Source: Chloroflexi bacterium RBG_16_64_32 (GTDB taxonomy: Bacteria > Chloroflexota > Dehalococcoidia > SM23-28-2 > RBG-16-64-32). Taken from it: 20,081 nucleotides of DNA. Of this stretch, positions 14,185-20,081 are shown piece by piece. The position numbers and the translations under genes are program-made. The stretch spans positions 1 to 20,081 of the forward strand of contig MGNZ01000044.1 of assembly GCA_001795235.1 (NCBI GenBank), given 5' to 3'. The stretch's first letter is position 1. Every line of letters begins with the position of its first letter. Below the pieces are notes generated by a model. That model worked only from the letters and a program-made list of their open reading frames with translations. It was not told where the DNA came from and made no database searches.

Positions 14185-14553
14185 CTAGAGCACCTCCGGG
14201 GCCAGAGATACGATTTTCATGAAGTTCCGCTCCCGCAGCTCCCGGGCGACGGGCCCGAAGATACGAGTGCCCTGGGGATTGAGCGTGTCGGACAGGATGA
14301 CGGCAGCGTTGTCATCGAAGCGGATATACGAACCGTCGTTCCGCCGGTACGGTTGAGCGGTGCGGACGACGACGGCACGTACGACATCGCCTTTCTTGAC
14401 CGTGCCACCCGGAATCGCCTGCTTGACGGACGCGACGATCACGTCGCCGACCCCGCCGTAGCGGCGTCTGGAGCCCCCCGTCACCCTAATGCACATGACC
14501 TGCCGCGCCCCGGAGTTATCGGCGACACGCAGGCGGCTGTTGGACTGGATCAC
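14185..14553 (-). CDS. rplN: 50S ribosomal protein L14
   Basis: A 122-residue L14, at the subunit interface, where it forms intersubunit bridges with 16S rRNA. It reads (M)IQSNSRLRVADNSGARQVMC with IRVTGGSRRRYGGVGDVIVA. Next come VKKGDVVRAVVVRTAQPYRR, DGSYIRFDDNAAVILSD and the C-terminal GTRIFGPVARELRERNFMKI and VSLAPEVL. Length is exactly the family norm. It starts at GTG 14553 and overlaps the rpsQ stop by 4 bp (GTGA). Its translation therefore depends on ribosomes that have just passed through the long S17 tail. Confidence 0.97.
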   Translation of the reverse strand: MIQSNSRLRVADNSGARQVMCIRVTGGSRRRYGGVGDVIVASVKQAIPGGTVKKGDVVRAVVVRTAQPYRRNDGSYIRFDDNAAVILSDTLNPQGTRIFGPVARELRERNFMKIVSLAPEVL

Positions 14554-15344
14554 GATGATCGCTCCGGGTCTTCGCCCTCAGGCTCCTCAGCAGCAGTTTC
14601 GGGTGCCTCGGCAGCCTCCACGGCCTCTTCTCCATCAGCCTCGGCCTCCGCTTCCTCAGCAGCGCTCTCTGGCGCTTCCTCAACCTTAGCTTCAGCATCC
14701 GGCGCCTCGTGGGCGGCCTCCTCGGCCTCTTCTCCATCAGCCTCGGCCTCCGCTTCCTCACCAGCGCTCTCTGGCGCTTCCTCAGCCTTAGCTTCAGCAT
14801 CCGGCTCCTCGTGGGCAGCCTCCTCGGCCTCTTCTGCAGCAGCCTCGGCCTCCGGCTCGTCGGCAGCGGCCTCCGCAGGTTCCGCAGCGTCGGGCACGGC
14901 CTCCTCCACGGGCGGGACCTCCTCAGCGGCGGCCTCGGAAGGCTCCGGCGTCTCTTCGCCCTCGTCGGCGGGAGCCACCTCCTCGGCGCCAGCTTCAACA
15001 GTCGCCGCCGCTTCCCCTTCTTCCTCCGCTTTCACCTCACCCAGCAGCTCAAGGTCGATCTCCTCGGCAGCGATTTCAGGGCGGTCGGCGCGGACCAGCA
15101 CCTGGGCCAATTGCCATCGCTTGCGCCGAGAGTATGGCCTGGACTCCACGATGAGGACCCGGTCACCTAGCTTGGCGTCATTCGTTTCGTCATGGGCCAT
15201 GAAACGGCTCACGCGCCTCACGATCTTCTTGTAGATACGGCTGCGCATGCTGCTGCCCACAGCCACCACCACCGTCTTGTCCATCCTATCGGACACTACG
15301 GTCCCTTCGCGGATCTTGCGGCCGCCGTGACCTTGCTGCGCCAT
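14550..15344 (-). CDS. rpsQ: 30S ribosomal protein S17 with ~175-residue acidic repeat tail
   Basis: S17 is a small primary 16S rRNA binder, usually 80-90 residues, but this frame has 264. The S17 OB-fold is in residues 1 to about 88: GTVVSDRMDKTVVVAV, RIYKKIVRRVSRFMAHDE, LGDRVLIVESRPYSRRKRW and QLAQVLVR. From about residue 89 it is almost wholly Glu, Ala, Asp and Pro, with very few Lys. Residues 171-204 and 205-238 are near-identical 34-residue repeats, and a shortened third begins at 239. The frame is uninterrupted, the stop overlaps rplN in the normal way, and the codons are GC-rich like the rest. It starts 2 nt after rpmC. The tail is likely disordered; its role is unknown. Confidence 0.93.
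   Translation of the reverse strand: MAQQGHGGRKIREGTVVSDRMDKTVVVAVGSSMRSRIYKKIVRRVSRFMAHDETNDAKLGDRVLIVESRPYSRRKRWQLAQVLVRADRPEIAAEEIDLELLGEVKAEEEGEAAATVEAGAEEVAPADEGEETPEPSEAAAEEVPPVEEAVPDAAEPAEAAADEPEAEAAAEEAEEAAHEEPDAEAKAEEAPESAGEEAEAEADGEEAEEAAHEAPDAEAKVEEAPESAAEEAEAEADGEEAVEAAEAPETAAEEPEGEDPERSS
14611..14856 (-). repeat. 102-bp tandem repeat inside rpsQ
   Basis: Two adjacent full units, 14621-14722 and 14723-14824, differ at 4 of 102 positions by my reading. They are flanked by a partial unit from 14825 to about 14856 and a short partial match at 14611-14620. The period is a multiple of three (34 codons), so the S17 frame is kept. The high identity suggests a recent duplication or active homogenisation. 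The unit encodes an EEAEEAAHE...DAEAK...EEAPESA...EEAEAEADG pattern. Confidence 0.9.
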
Positions 15345-15346
15345 GC

Positions 15347-15574
15347 CTACTGTCCCTCCCCGGCGGCGGCCAGCTCTCGCTCCCGCCGGATCGTCTTCAG
15401 CCGCGCTATCAGTCGCCTCACCTTGGGCAGCTCGCGGTGATTCGTGATCTGGCGCGTCGCGTTCTGGAGTCGCAGGGAGAACAGACGGCGGTGTGCTTCC
15501 TCTATCTCCTCGGCCAGCTCTTCGCCTGAGAGCTTGCGTATGTCATCCGTCTGGGTCTTCAGCTTTTTCGCCAT
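15347..15574 (-). CDS. rpmC: 50S ribosomal protein L29
   Basis: A 75-residue L29, near the tunnel exit beside L23, where chaperones and SRP dock. It begins MAKKLKTQTDDIRKLSGEEL with AEEIEEAHRRLFSLRLQNAT. It then shows the family end, NHRELPKVRRLIARLKTIRR, followed by ERELAAAGEGQ. ATG 15574 has AGAGGA with a 5-nt spacer, 10 nt after rplP. A longer in-frame reading to 15691 overlaps rplP and is rejected. rpsQ follows after 2 nt. Confidence 0.96.
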   Translation of the reverse strand: MAKKLKTQTDDIRKLSGEELAEEIEEAHRRLFSLRLQNATRQITNHRELPKVRRLIARLKTIRRERELAAAGEGQ

Positions 15575-15584
15575 CAAATTCCTC

Positions 15585-16001
15585 TTACAGCGCCACTTCT
15601 CGCGAAAGGAACCGGGTGGGTATCGGCAGCTTTTGGGCGGCCAGTCGCATCGCCTCGCGAGCGGTATCCTCGCGCACGCCGGCCATCTCATAGATAATGC
15701 GGCCGGGCTTCACTACAGCCACCCAGAACTCCACCGGCCCCTTGCCCGATCCCTGCCTCACCTCCAGCGGCTTCTTGGTCACCGGCTTATCAGGGAACAC
15801 GCGGATCCATAGCTTTCCGCCTCGGCGCACGTAGCGCGTGATCGCCCGCCGCCCTGCCTCAATCTGGCGGGCGGTCATCCAGCACGTTCCCAGCGCCTGC
15901 AGGCCGAAATCGCCAAAGACAACGGCATTGCCGGTGGCGGCGCGACCCCTGCGGCGGCCGCGATGCGTCTTGCGGAACTTCGTCCTCTTAGGTTGCAGCA
16001 T
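15585..16001 (-). CDS. rplP: 50S ribosomal protein L16
   Basis: A 138-residue L16, which shapes the A-site tRNA region of the large subunit. It begins MLQPKRTKFRKTHRGRRRGR with FGDFGLQALGTCWMTARQIE. The core AGRRAITRYVRRGGKLWIRV precedes the signature GSGKGPVEFWVAVVKPGRII, and the usual C-terminal helix follows (AREAMRLAAQKLPIPTRFL). Length is typical. The ATG lies inside the rpsC tail (14-bp overlap), so L16 translation is probably coupled to S3. Confidence 0.97.
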   Translation of the reverse strand: MLQPKRTKFRKTHRGRRRGRAATGNAVVFGDFGLQALGTCWMTARQIEAGRRAITRYVRRGGKLWIRVFPDKPVTKKPLEVRQGSGKGPVEFWVAVVKPGRIIYEMAGVREDTAREAMRLAAQKLPIPTRFLSREVAL

Positions 16002-16815
16002 CCTCTTCAGCCTCAGCCTTCGGTCGTGACTGCTGCTCCGTGTCCTCCTCCGCCTTGTTGGCCCCCTTGGCCTGGCTCATCACAGGTTCAGCGGCCTCCT
16101 TCACCGGCTGCTGCCCGCCTTCAGACGGCGGCTCCGCCGCGGCGCCCCGCTCCTTGGAGGCAAGCCTACTCTTGACGGATGCGGCCACCTCCGGGATACG
16201 GTCGCCCTTGTACACCCACACCTTGACTCCTATGCGCCCCAGAGTGGTGCGGGCCTCTGCCGTGCCGTAGTCTATATCCGCCTTCAGGGTGTGGAGCGGT
16301 ACACGCCCCTCCATACCCCCATCCCGGCGCGACATATCGGACCCGCCGAGGCGGCCCGCTACCTTGATCTTGATCCCCTGAGCGCCGCGCTGCATGGAGC
16401 GAGAGATCGCCTGCTTGATCGCCCTCCGGTGGGAGATTCGGCGCTCGATCTGGTCCGCGACGGCGCGGGCCACCAGTGCAGCGTCGATCTCTGGGATGCG
16501 GATCTCGTTAATGTTGACGCGGATCTTCCGGCCTGTGGCCGCCTCCAGCGCGCTGCGCAGTTCGTCCACCCGCTGACCCCCTCGCCCGATGACGATGCCC
16601 GGCCGCGCCGTGTACACCGCAACCGTTACCAGATTGGCGTTCCGCTCGATCTCCACCGATGAGATGCCCGCATCGGGAAGCATGTCGCTGATAGTCCGCC
16701 GGATCGTCAGGTCCTCCCGCAGAAGCTGGGGGTATGCACGTCCGGCGAACCACTTAGCCTTCCAATCGTAGATATAGCCCAGGCGGAAGCCGTGCGGATG
16801 TACCTTCTGGCCCAT
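15988..16815 (-). CDS. rpsC: 30S ribosomal protein S3 with charged C-terminal extension
   Basis: A 275-residue S3, part of the mRNA entry channel. The N-terminal part has MGQKVHPHGFRLGYIYDWKA. The KH domain carries GRGG at 77-80 within RPGIVIGRGGQRVDELRSAL. The C-terminal domain shows GIKIKVAGRLGGSDMSRRDG and GTAEARTTLGRIGVKVWVYK. The core ends near residue 220. About 55 more residues are rich in Glu, Ala, Gln and Lys (for example KGANKAEEDTEQQSRPKAEA). Many S3 proteins are 210-240 residues, so the tail is long but not unique. It overlaps rplP by 14 bp and lies 2 nt after rplV. Confidence 0.96.
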   Translation of the reverse strand: MGQKVHPHGFRLGYIYDWKAKWFAGRAYPQLLREDLTIRRTISDMLPDAGISSVEIERNANLVTVAVYTARPGIVIGRGGQRVDELRSALEAATGRKIRVNINEIRIPEIDAALVARAVADQIERRISHRRAIKQAISRSMQRGAQGIKIKVAGRLGGSDMSRRDGGMEGRVPLHTLKADIDYGTAEARTTLGRIGVKVWVYKGDRIPEVAASVKSRLASKERGAAAEPPSEGGQQPVKEAAEPVMSQAKGANKAEEDTEQQSRPKAEAEEDAAT

Positions 16816-16817
16816 GT

Positions 16818-17156
16818 CTACAGCTCCTCGTCCTGTACCACTATGGTTATGTTGCTTCGCCGCCGGCGCATGATGTCGGCGCGGCCGCGCGCGCGAGGCA
16901 GCGTCCGCTTGAATGTGACGCCGTCACCAACCCACGCCTTCGATACGCGCAGCGTTCGGGGCACAAGGTTGTAGTTGTTCTCCGCGTTGGCCACGGCGGA
17001 ACGCACCGCCTTGGCGATAATCCGGGCGTGGGGCGTAGGGATAAAGCGCAGGAGCGCCATAGCCTCATCCACGCGCTTGCCGCGGATCTCATCCAGGATG
17101 AGCCGCGCCTTCTTGGGCGCGATCGGGGCGTGACGGGCTATCGCTCGCACTTCCAT
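16818..17156 (-). CDS. rplV: 50S ribosomal protein L22
   Basis: A 112-residue L22, whose extended loop lines the peptide exit tunnel. It has ARHAPIAPKKARLILDEIRG and KRVDEAMALLRFIPTPHARI at the N-terminus. KAVRSAVANAENNYN comes next. The hairpin region and family end are VGDGVTFKRTLPRARGRADI and MRRRRSNITIVVQDEEL. Length matches the family. Spacing is 5 nt after rpsS and 2 nt before rpsC. Confidence 0.97.
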   Translation of the reverse strand: MEVRAIARHAPIAPKKARLILDEIRGKRVDEAMALLRFIPTPHARIIAKAVRSAVANAENNYNLVPRTLRVSKAWVGDGVTFKRTLPRARGRADIMRRRRSNITIVVQDEEL

Positions 17157-17161
17157 ACCAT

Positions 17162-17452
17162 CTACGCCTTCCGCACGCGGCTGACCTGTGCGGACTTGCC
17201 GCCGTGACCCCTGAACGTCCGAGTCAGGGCGAACTCACCCAGCTTATGACCCACCATGTTCTCAGTTATGAAGATGGGCACGTGCCGCCGGCCGTCGTGC
17301 ACGGCGATCGTAAGGCCCACCATCTCCGGCATGATCGTCGATCGCCGCGCCCAGGTGCGGATAACCGTCTTCTCACCGGATCTCACTACGTGCTCCACCT
17401 TTTTCATCAGTTTGGGGTCCGCAAAAGGCCCCTTCTTCGTCGAACGAGACAT
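17162..17452 (-). CDS. rpsS: 30S ribosomal protein S19
   Basis: A 96-residue S19, which pairs with S13 in the small-subunit head. It begins MSRSTKKGPFADPKLMKKVE with VIRTWARRSTIMPEMVGLTI. The signature HDGRRHVPIFITENMVGHKL and the end GEFALTRTFRGHGGKSAQ are fully conserved. Length is normal. It lies 8 nt after rplB and 5 nt before rplV. Confidence 0.97.
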   Translation of the reverse strand: MSRSTKKGPFADPKLMKKVEHVVRSGEKTVIRTWARRSTIMPEMVGLTIAVHDGRRHVPIFITENMVGHKLGEFALTRTFRGHGGKSAQVSRVRKA

Positions 17453-17460
17453 CGAAATCC

Positions 17461-18291
17461 CTACACGTCGTACCGTCTACGCACGATGTACTTGTTTGTG
17501 TCCTTCCGGCGGCGGGTCCGGTAGCCGAGCGTCGGCTTACCCCAAGGAGTCTTGGGTCCCGGCAGGCCGATGGGAGAGCGTCCCTCGCCGCCGCCGTGAG
17601 GATGATCTCGTGGAGTCATGGCAGTGCCCCGTACCTTGGGCCGGCGGCCCATGAGCCGCCTGCGGCCCGCCCGCCCCAGCTTGATCTGATCGTGCTCCAC
17701 GTTGCCCACCTGGCCTATGCTCGCCATGCAGCCGGCGTGGATACGCCGCACCTCGCCGGAGGGCAGGCGCACCATAACGTTATCGCCTTCGCTGGCCATA
17801 AGCTGAGCGGAGGCGCCCGCTCCGCGCACCAACTGCGCCCCGTGGCCCATGTGCAGCTCCAGATTGTGTATGAGGTTGCCAGGAGGGATGTTGCGTAGCG
17901 GCAGGGCGTTGCCCGGCTTGATCTCCGCCTCAGGACCCGCCATCACCGTGTCTCCCACGGCCAGACCCACCGGCCAGATGATGTACCGCTTCTCCCCGTC
18001 CGCGTAATGGATGAGAGCGATCCGAGCCGACCGGTTCGGGTCATACTCGATAGAGGCGACTTTGCCCGGCACGCCGGTCTTATCCCGTTTGAAGTCGATC
18101 ACGCGCAGCCTGCGCTTGTGGCCGCCGCCGCGGTGCCGCACGCTGATTCGGCCCTGGCTGTTTCGGCCGGCCTTCTTGGACAGGGGCGCCAGCAGCGACT
18201 TCTCGGGTCGCTTCTTGGTGATCTCATCGAACGTATAACCGCTGGCCCCCCTGCGCCCCGGCGACGTCGGCTTGTACTGTTTGATACCCAT
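17461..18291 (-). CDS. rplB: 50S ribosomal protein L2
   Basis: A 276-residue L2, needed for subunit association and placed near the peptidyl transferase centre. N-terminal features are MGIKQYKPTSPGRRGASGYT, GRISVRHRGGGHKRRLRVID and FKRDKTGVPGKVASIEYDPN. The central part has GNALPLRNIPPGNLIHNLEL. The C-terminal signature is VRGTAMTPRDHPHGGGEGRS, with His230 corresponding by position to the conserved His229 of E. coli L2. The usual AMNPVDHPHGGG is AMTPRDHPHGGG here. Length is normal. It is 2 nt after rplW and 8 nt before rpsS. Confidence 0.97.
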   Translation of the reverse strand: MGIKQYKPTSPGRRGASGYTFDEITKKRPEKSLLAPLSKKAGRNSQGRISVRHRGGGHKRRLRVIDFKRDKTGVPGKVASIEYDPNRSARIALIHYADGEKRYIIWPVGLAVGDTVMAGPEAEIKPGNALPLRNIPPGNLIHNLELHMGHGAQLVRGAGASAQLMASEGDNVMVRLPSGEVRRIHAGCMASIGQVGNVEHDQIKLGRAGRRRLMGRRPKVRGTAMTPRDHPHGGGEGRSPIGLPGPKTPWGKPTLGYRTRRRKDTNKYIVRRRYDV

Positions 18292-18293
18292 AG

Positions 18294-18593
18294 CTACATG
18301 CCCTCGAACAGCTCGATCTTGTCATCGGGGGTAAGGGTGACCACGGCCTTACGCCAGTTCGGTCGATGGAAGGTGTGACCGCCCCTGGAGCGCCGTGACT
18401 TTCCCTTGACGTTCATCACGTTCACGTGGACAACGCGCACGCTGAACGCCTTCTCCACAGCCTCCTTGATCTGGTGCTTGTTGCTGACGCGATGAACCTC
18501 AAACACGTATTTGTTCTCGCCGCCCAGCCGCGTTCCCTTCTCCGTGATCAGGGGCCGTCGCAGGACCTCCAGAGGATGGATCGCCTTGGACAT
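18294..18593 (-). CDS. rplW: 50S ribosomal protein L23
   Basis: A 99-residue L23, the tunnel-exit docking site for trigger factor and SRP. It reads MSKAIHPLEVLRRPLITEKG and KYVFEVHRVSNKHQIKEAVE. The family pattern KAFSVRVVHVNVMNVKGKSR follows, then RPNWRKAVVTLTPDDKIELF with the end EGM. Length is typical. It starts 3 nt after rplD and ends 2 nt before rplB. Confidence 0.97.
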   Translation of the reverse strand: MSKAIHPLEVLRRPLITEKGTRLGGENKYVFEVHRVSNKHQIKEAVEKAFSVRVVHVNVMNVKGKSRRSRGGHTFHRPNWRKAVVTLTPDDKIELFEGM

Positions 18594-18596
18594 CGG

Positions 18597-19559
18597 CTAG
18601 GCCTCCTCTCCCTTCTTGGCCCGTGGCCGCCGCCGGGTGGGCTTTCGCTCCTCATCGGGCGCCGCCGGGGCCTTCTCCTCCGCCTCCGCCTTGGGCCGCC
18701 GCGCACGGCGGGCCGGCTTCTTCTCGGCTTCCGCCTCCGCCTCCGCCTTGGGCCGTCTCACCCGTCGGGGTGGCTTCTCCGCGGTCTCCTCCGCGGTCGC
18801 CTTTTCGGCGGCCGCGGCCTTGCGACGGCGCGGCTTCTTTTCCGCCGTAGCCTCCTTCTCCTTCGCAGCCTCCTGGGGAACGGGAGCACGCCTGCGACGC
18901 GGCTCCGGCTCCTTGACGGCGGCGGCCTTGCCCGCCTGCGCGCCCCATATCTTCTCCACCCGGCGTACCCCGTCTTCAGTGAGAAGCAGATCACGGTGGG
19001 TGAGAAGGTCGACGACGTTCAGGTAGGCAGCGGGCAGAACCTTCGTTTTCTGGAGATTGCGAGCGCTCACCAGGACGGAGCGGTCCGCGTCACTGGTGAC
19101 GATGAGCGCGGAACGCTCGACGCCCACGTTCCGCAGGATGCGGAGCATCTCCTTGGTGCGGGGCCGCGCGAACTCGATCTGGTCAACCACATGGAACTGA
19201 CCGTCCGACACCTTACCGGATAGGGCGGAGCGGATAGCCAGCCGCTTCATCTTCTTGGGTAGCGCCTGACGGTAGCTGCGAGGCAATGGCCCAAAGGCGA
19301 CGCCGCCGCCCGTGCGCAGGGGAGAGCGGCTGCTCCCCTGGCGGGCGCGACCGGTGTACTTCTGGCCCCGGATCTTGCGCGTGCTACCCCGGACCTCCCC
19401 CCGCGTCTTGGTGCTGGCCGTGCCCCGCCGTTGATTCGCCCGCTGGGCGACGAACGCCTGGTGCAGGACGCCGACGTTGGGGGTGATGCCGAATACGCTG
19501 TCATCCACCGTGATCTGGCGCACCTGTTTCCCTTCAGCGTTGTGCACAGCGAGCTTCAT
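18597..19559 (-). CDS. rplD: 50S ribosomal protein L4 with ~110-residue Lys/Arg/Ala/Glu tail
   Basis: L4 lines the exit tunnel and in E. coli represses the S10 operon. The core, residues 1 to about 208, has LHQAFVAQRANQRRGTASTK, RGSTRKIRGQKYTGRARQGS, GGGVAFGPLPRSYRQALPKK and AYLNVVDLLTHRDLLLTEDG. It ends VRRVEKIWG. Residues 209-320 form a low-complexity tail mixing basic blocks (PRRRK, RRVRRPKA, RRARRPKA, TRRRPRAKK) with Ala/Glu runs. One 19-residue unit is repeated imperfectly (57-bp period around 18689-18802). Normal L4 has about 205-215 residues. ATG 19559 lies 1 nt after the rplC stop; an in-frame reading to 19607 would fall inside rplC. Confidence 0.95.
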   Translation of the reverse strand: MKLAVHNAEGKQVRQITVDDSVFGITPNVGVLHQAFVAQRANQRRGTASTKTRGEVRGSTRKIRGQKYTGRARQGSSRSPLRTGGGVAFGPLPRSYRQALPKKMKRLAIRSALSGKVSDGQFHVVDQIEFARPRTKEMLRILRNVGVERSALIVTSDADRSVLVSARNLQKTKVLPAAYLNVVDLLTHRDLLLTEDGVRRVEKIWGAQAGKAAAVKEPEPRRRRAPVPQEAAKEKEATAEKKPRRRKAAAAEKATAEETAEKPPRRVRRPKAEAEAEAEKKPARRARRPKAEAEEKAPAAPDEERKPTRRRPRAKKGEEA

Positions 19560-19560
19560 G

Positions 19561-20081
19561 CTACCGCGCCCTCCCGTGCTTGGAGAGTCGCACCTGCAGG
19601 ACAACATCTTCGTTCCCGGGTACGGCGCCCTGAACCATCAGGACGTTTCGCGAGCGGTCGGACTTGATGACCCTGAGGTTCTTGACCGTCACCTGTCCGG
19701 TTCCCATGTGTCCCGCCATCTTCTTGCCCTTGACGACGCGCCCGGGGTCCGTCCCGGCGCCGATGGAGCCGGCGGCACGGGCTCGGTCGGACTGCCCGTG
19801 CGTACGCGGCCCACCGTGGAAGCCGTGCCGCTTCATGACCCCGGCGAAGCCGCGCCCCTTGGAGGCTCCCGCCACGTCCACCAGGTCATCCTCCTCGAAT
19901 ATCTCGCATCCGACCTTCTTGCCGACCTCCCACTCGCCGATGTCGTCCACGCGGAACTCTCGCAGACAGCGGAACTGACCAAGCCCCTTCATGTGGCCCT
20001 TTTGGGGCGAGTTCACCCGCTTGCGCACGCCGTAGCCCAGCTGTACCGCGGCGTAGCCGTCGGTCTCATCCGTCTTGACCT
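19561..20081 (-). CDS. rplC: 50S ribosomal protein L3, N-terminus outside the window
   Basis: The visible 172 codons are the central and C-terminal part of L3, an early 23S rRNA binder that reaches towards the peptidyl transferase centre. The frame enters at the window edge as VKTDETDGYAAVQLGYGVRK. The family signature follows, GRGFAGVMKRHGFHGGPRTH and AGSIGAGTDPGRVVKGKKMA, then GHMGTGQVTVKNLRVI. The end is the short VLQVRLSKHGRAR. About 25-40 N-terminal residues lie beyond 20081. GTG 20028 is an internal valine, not the start. rplD begins 1 nt after the stop, as usual. Confidence 0.96.
   Translation of the reverse strand, partial: VKTDETDGYAAVQLGYGVRKRVNSPQKGHMKGLGQFRCLREFRVDDIGEWEVGKKVGCEIFEEDDLVDVAGASKGRGFAGVMKRHGFHGGPRTHGQSDRARAAGSIGAGTDPGRVVKGKKMAGHMGTGQVTVKNLRVIKSDRSRNVLMVQGAVPGNEDVVLQVRLSKHGRAR

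Noticed and set aside
14611..14856. Direct repeats that could suggest a CRISPR array
   Set aside because: The units are contiguous 102-bp tandem copies with no spacers, keep the reading frame of S17 and have no cas genes nearby.
14353..15234. A 293-codon open frame on the plus strand, rich in Ser and Ala
   Set aside because: It is the antisense shadow of rplN and the Glu/Ala-rich S17 tail. The repeats in it mirror the 102-bp unit, and it has no family resemblance or proper upstream signals.
18426..19223. A 265-codon open frame on the plus strand, rich in Leu, Arg and Gly
   Set aside because: It is antisense to rplW and the L4 core and tail. Its composition follows from the GC-rich reverse complement of L4.

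Overview
The window is a high-GC bacterial chromosomal segment dominated by the conserved S10-spc-alpha ribosomal protein supercluster on the minus strand (about 20081 down to 2511). A short unrelated sugar-phosphate/amidohydrolase gene group lies on the plus strand (1-2410). The lineage call is an inference. The order rplQ-truA-rplM-rpsI after rpoA, the zinc-type S14 and four-Cys S4, an archaeal-type bifunctional phosphoglucose/phosphomannose isomerase, and a SecY C-terminus with a FQQQNL...GGFIPGIRPGRPT stretch together fit Chloroflexota, perhaps Dehalococcoidia. A 16S tree or a concatenated ribosomal-protein tree would be needed to settle it.

Left part (1-2410, plus). The last 29 codons of a phosphohexomutase overlap the GTG start of a bifunctional phosphoglucose/phosphomannose isomerase. 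A metal-dependent amidohydrolase follows after a strong Shine-Dalgarno. This group converges on the ribosomal operon. Between the two stop codons (2410 and 2511) lies a perfect 26-bp palindrome inside a wider imperfect inverted repeat, probably a bidirectional terminator.

Main part (minus, transcribed from right to left). The order is rplC (5' end outside the window), rplD, rplW, rplB, rpsS, rplV, rpsC, rplP, rpmC, rpsQ, rplN, rplX, rplE, rpsN, rpsH, [130-nt gap], rplF, rplR, rpsE, rpmD, rplO, secY, adk, map, infA, rpmJ, rpsM, rpsK, rpsD, rpoA, rplQ, truA, rplM, rpsI. Most junctions are 1-24 nt or overlap, as expected for one co-transcribed, translationally coupled unit. It encodes ribosomal subunits, initiation factor IF-1, the RNA polymerase alpha subunit, the Sec channel, adenylate kinase, methionine aminopeptidase and a tRNA pseudouridine synthase.

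No new multi-gene system is visible; the gene content is core. The unusual signals are within it. S17 carries a roughly 175-residue acidic tail built partly from a 102-bp (34-residue) tandem repeat. L4, S3 and RNA polymerase alpha also carry long charged low-complexity C-terminal tails. secY is split by a one-base frame change near 9522. The only large gap in the S10-spc part, between rpsH and rplF, holds a long imperfect inverted repeat. No stretch above 300 bases lacks a gene, and no tRNA, rRNA, CRISPR array or transposase is seen.
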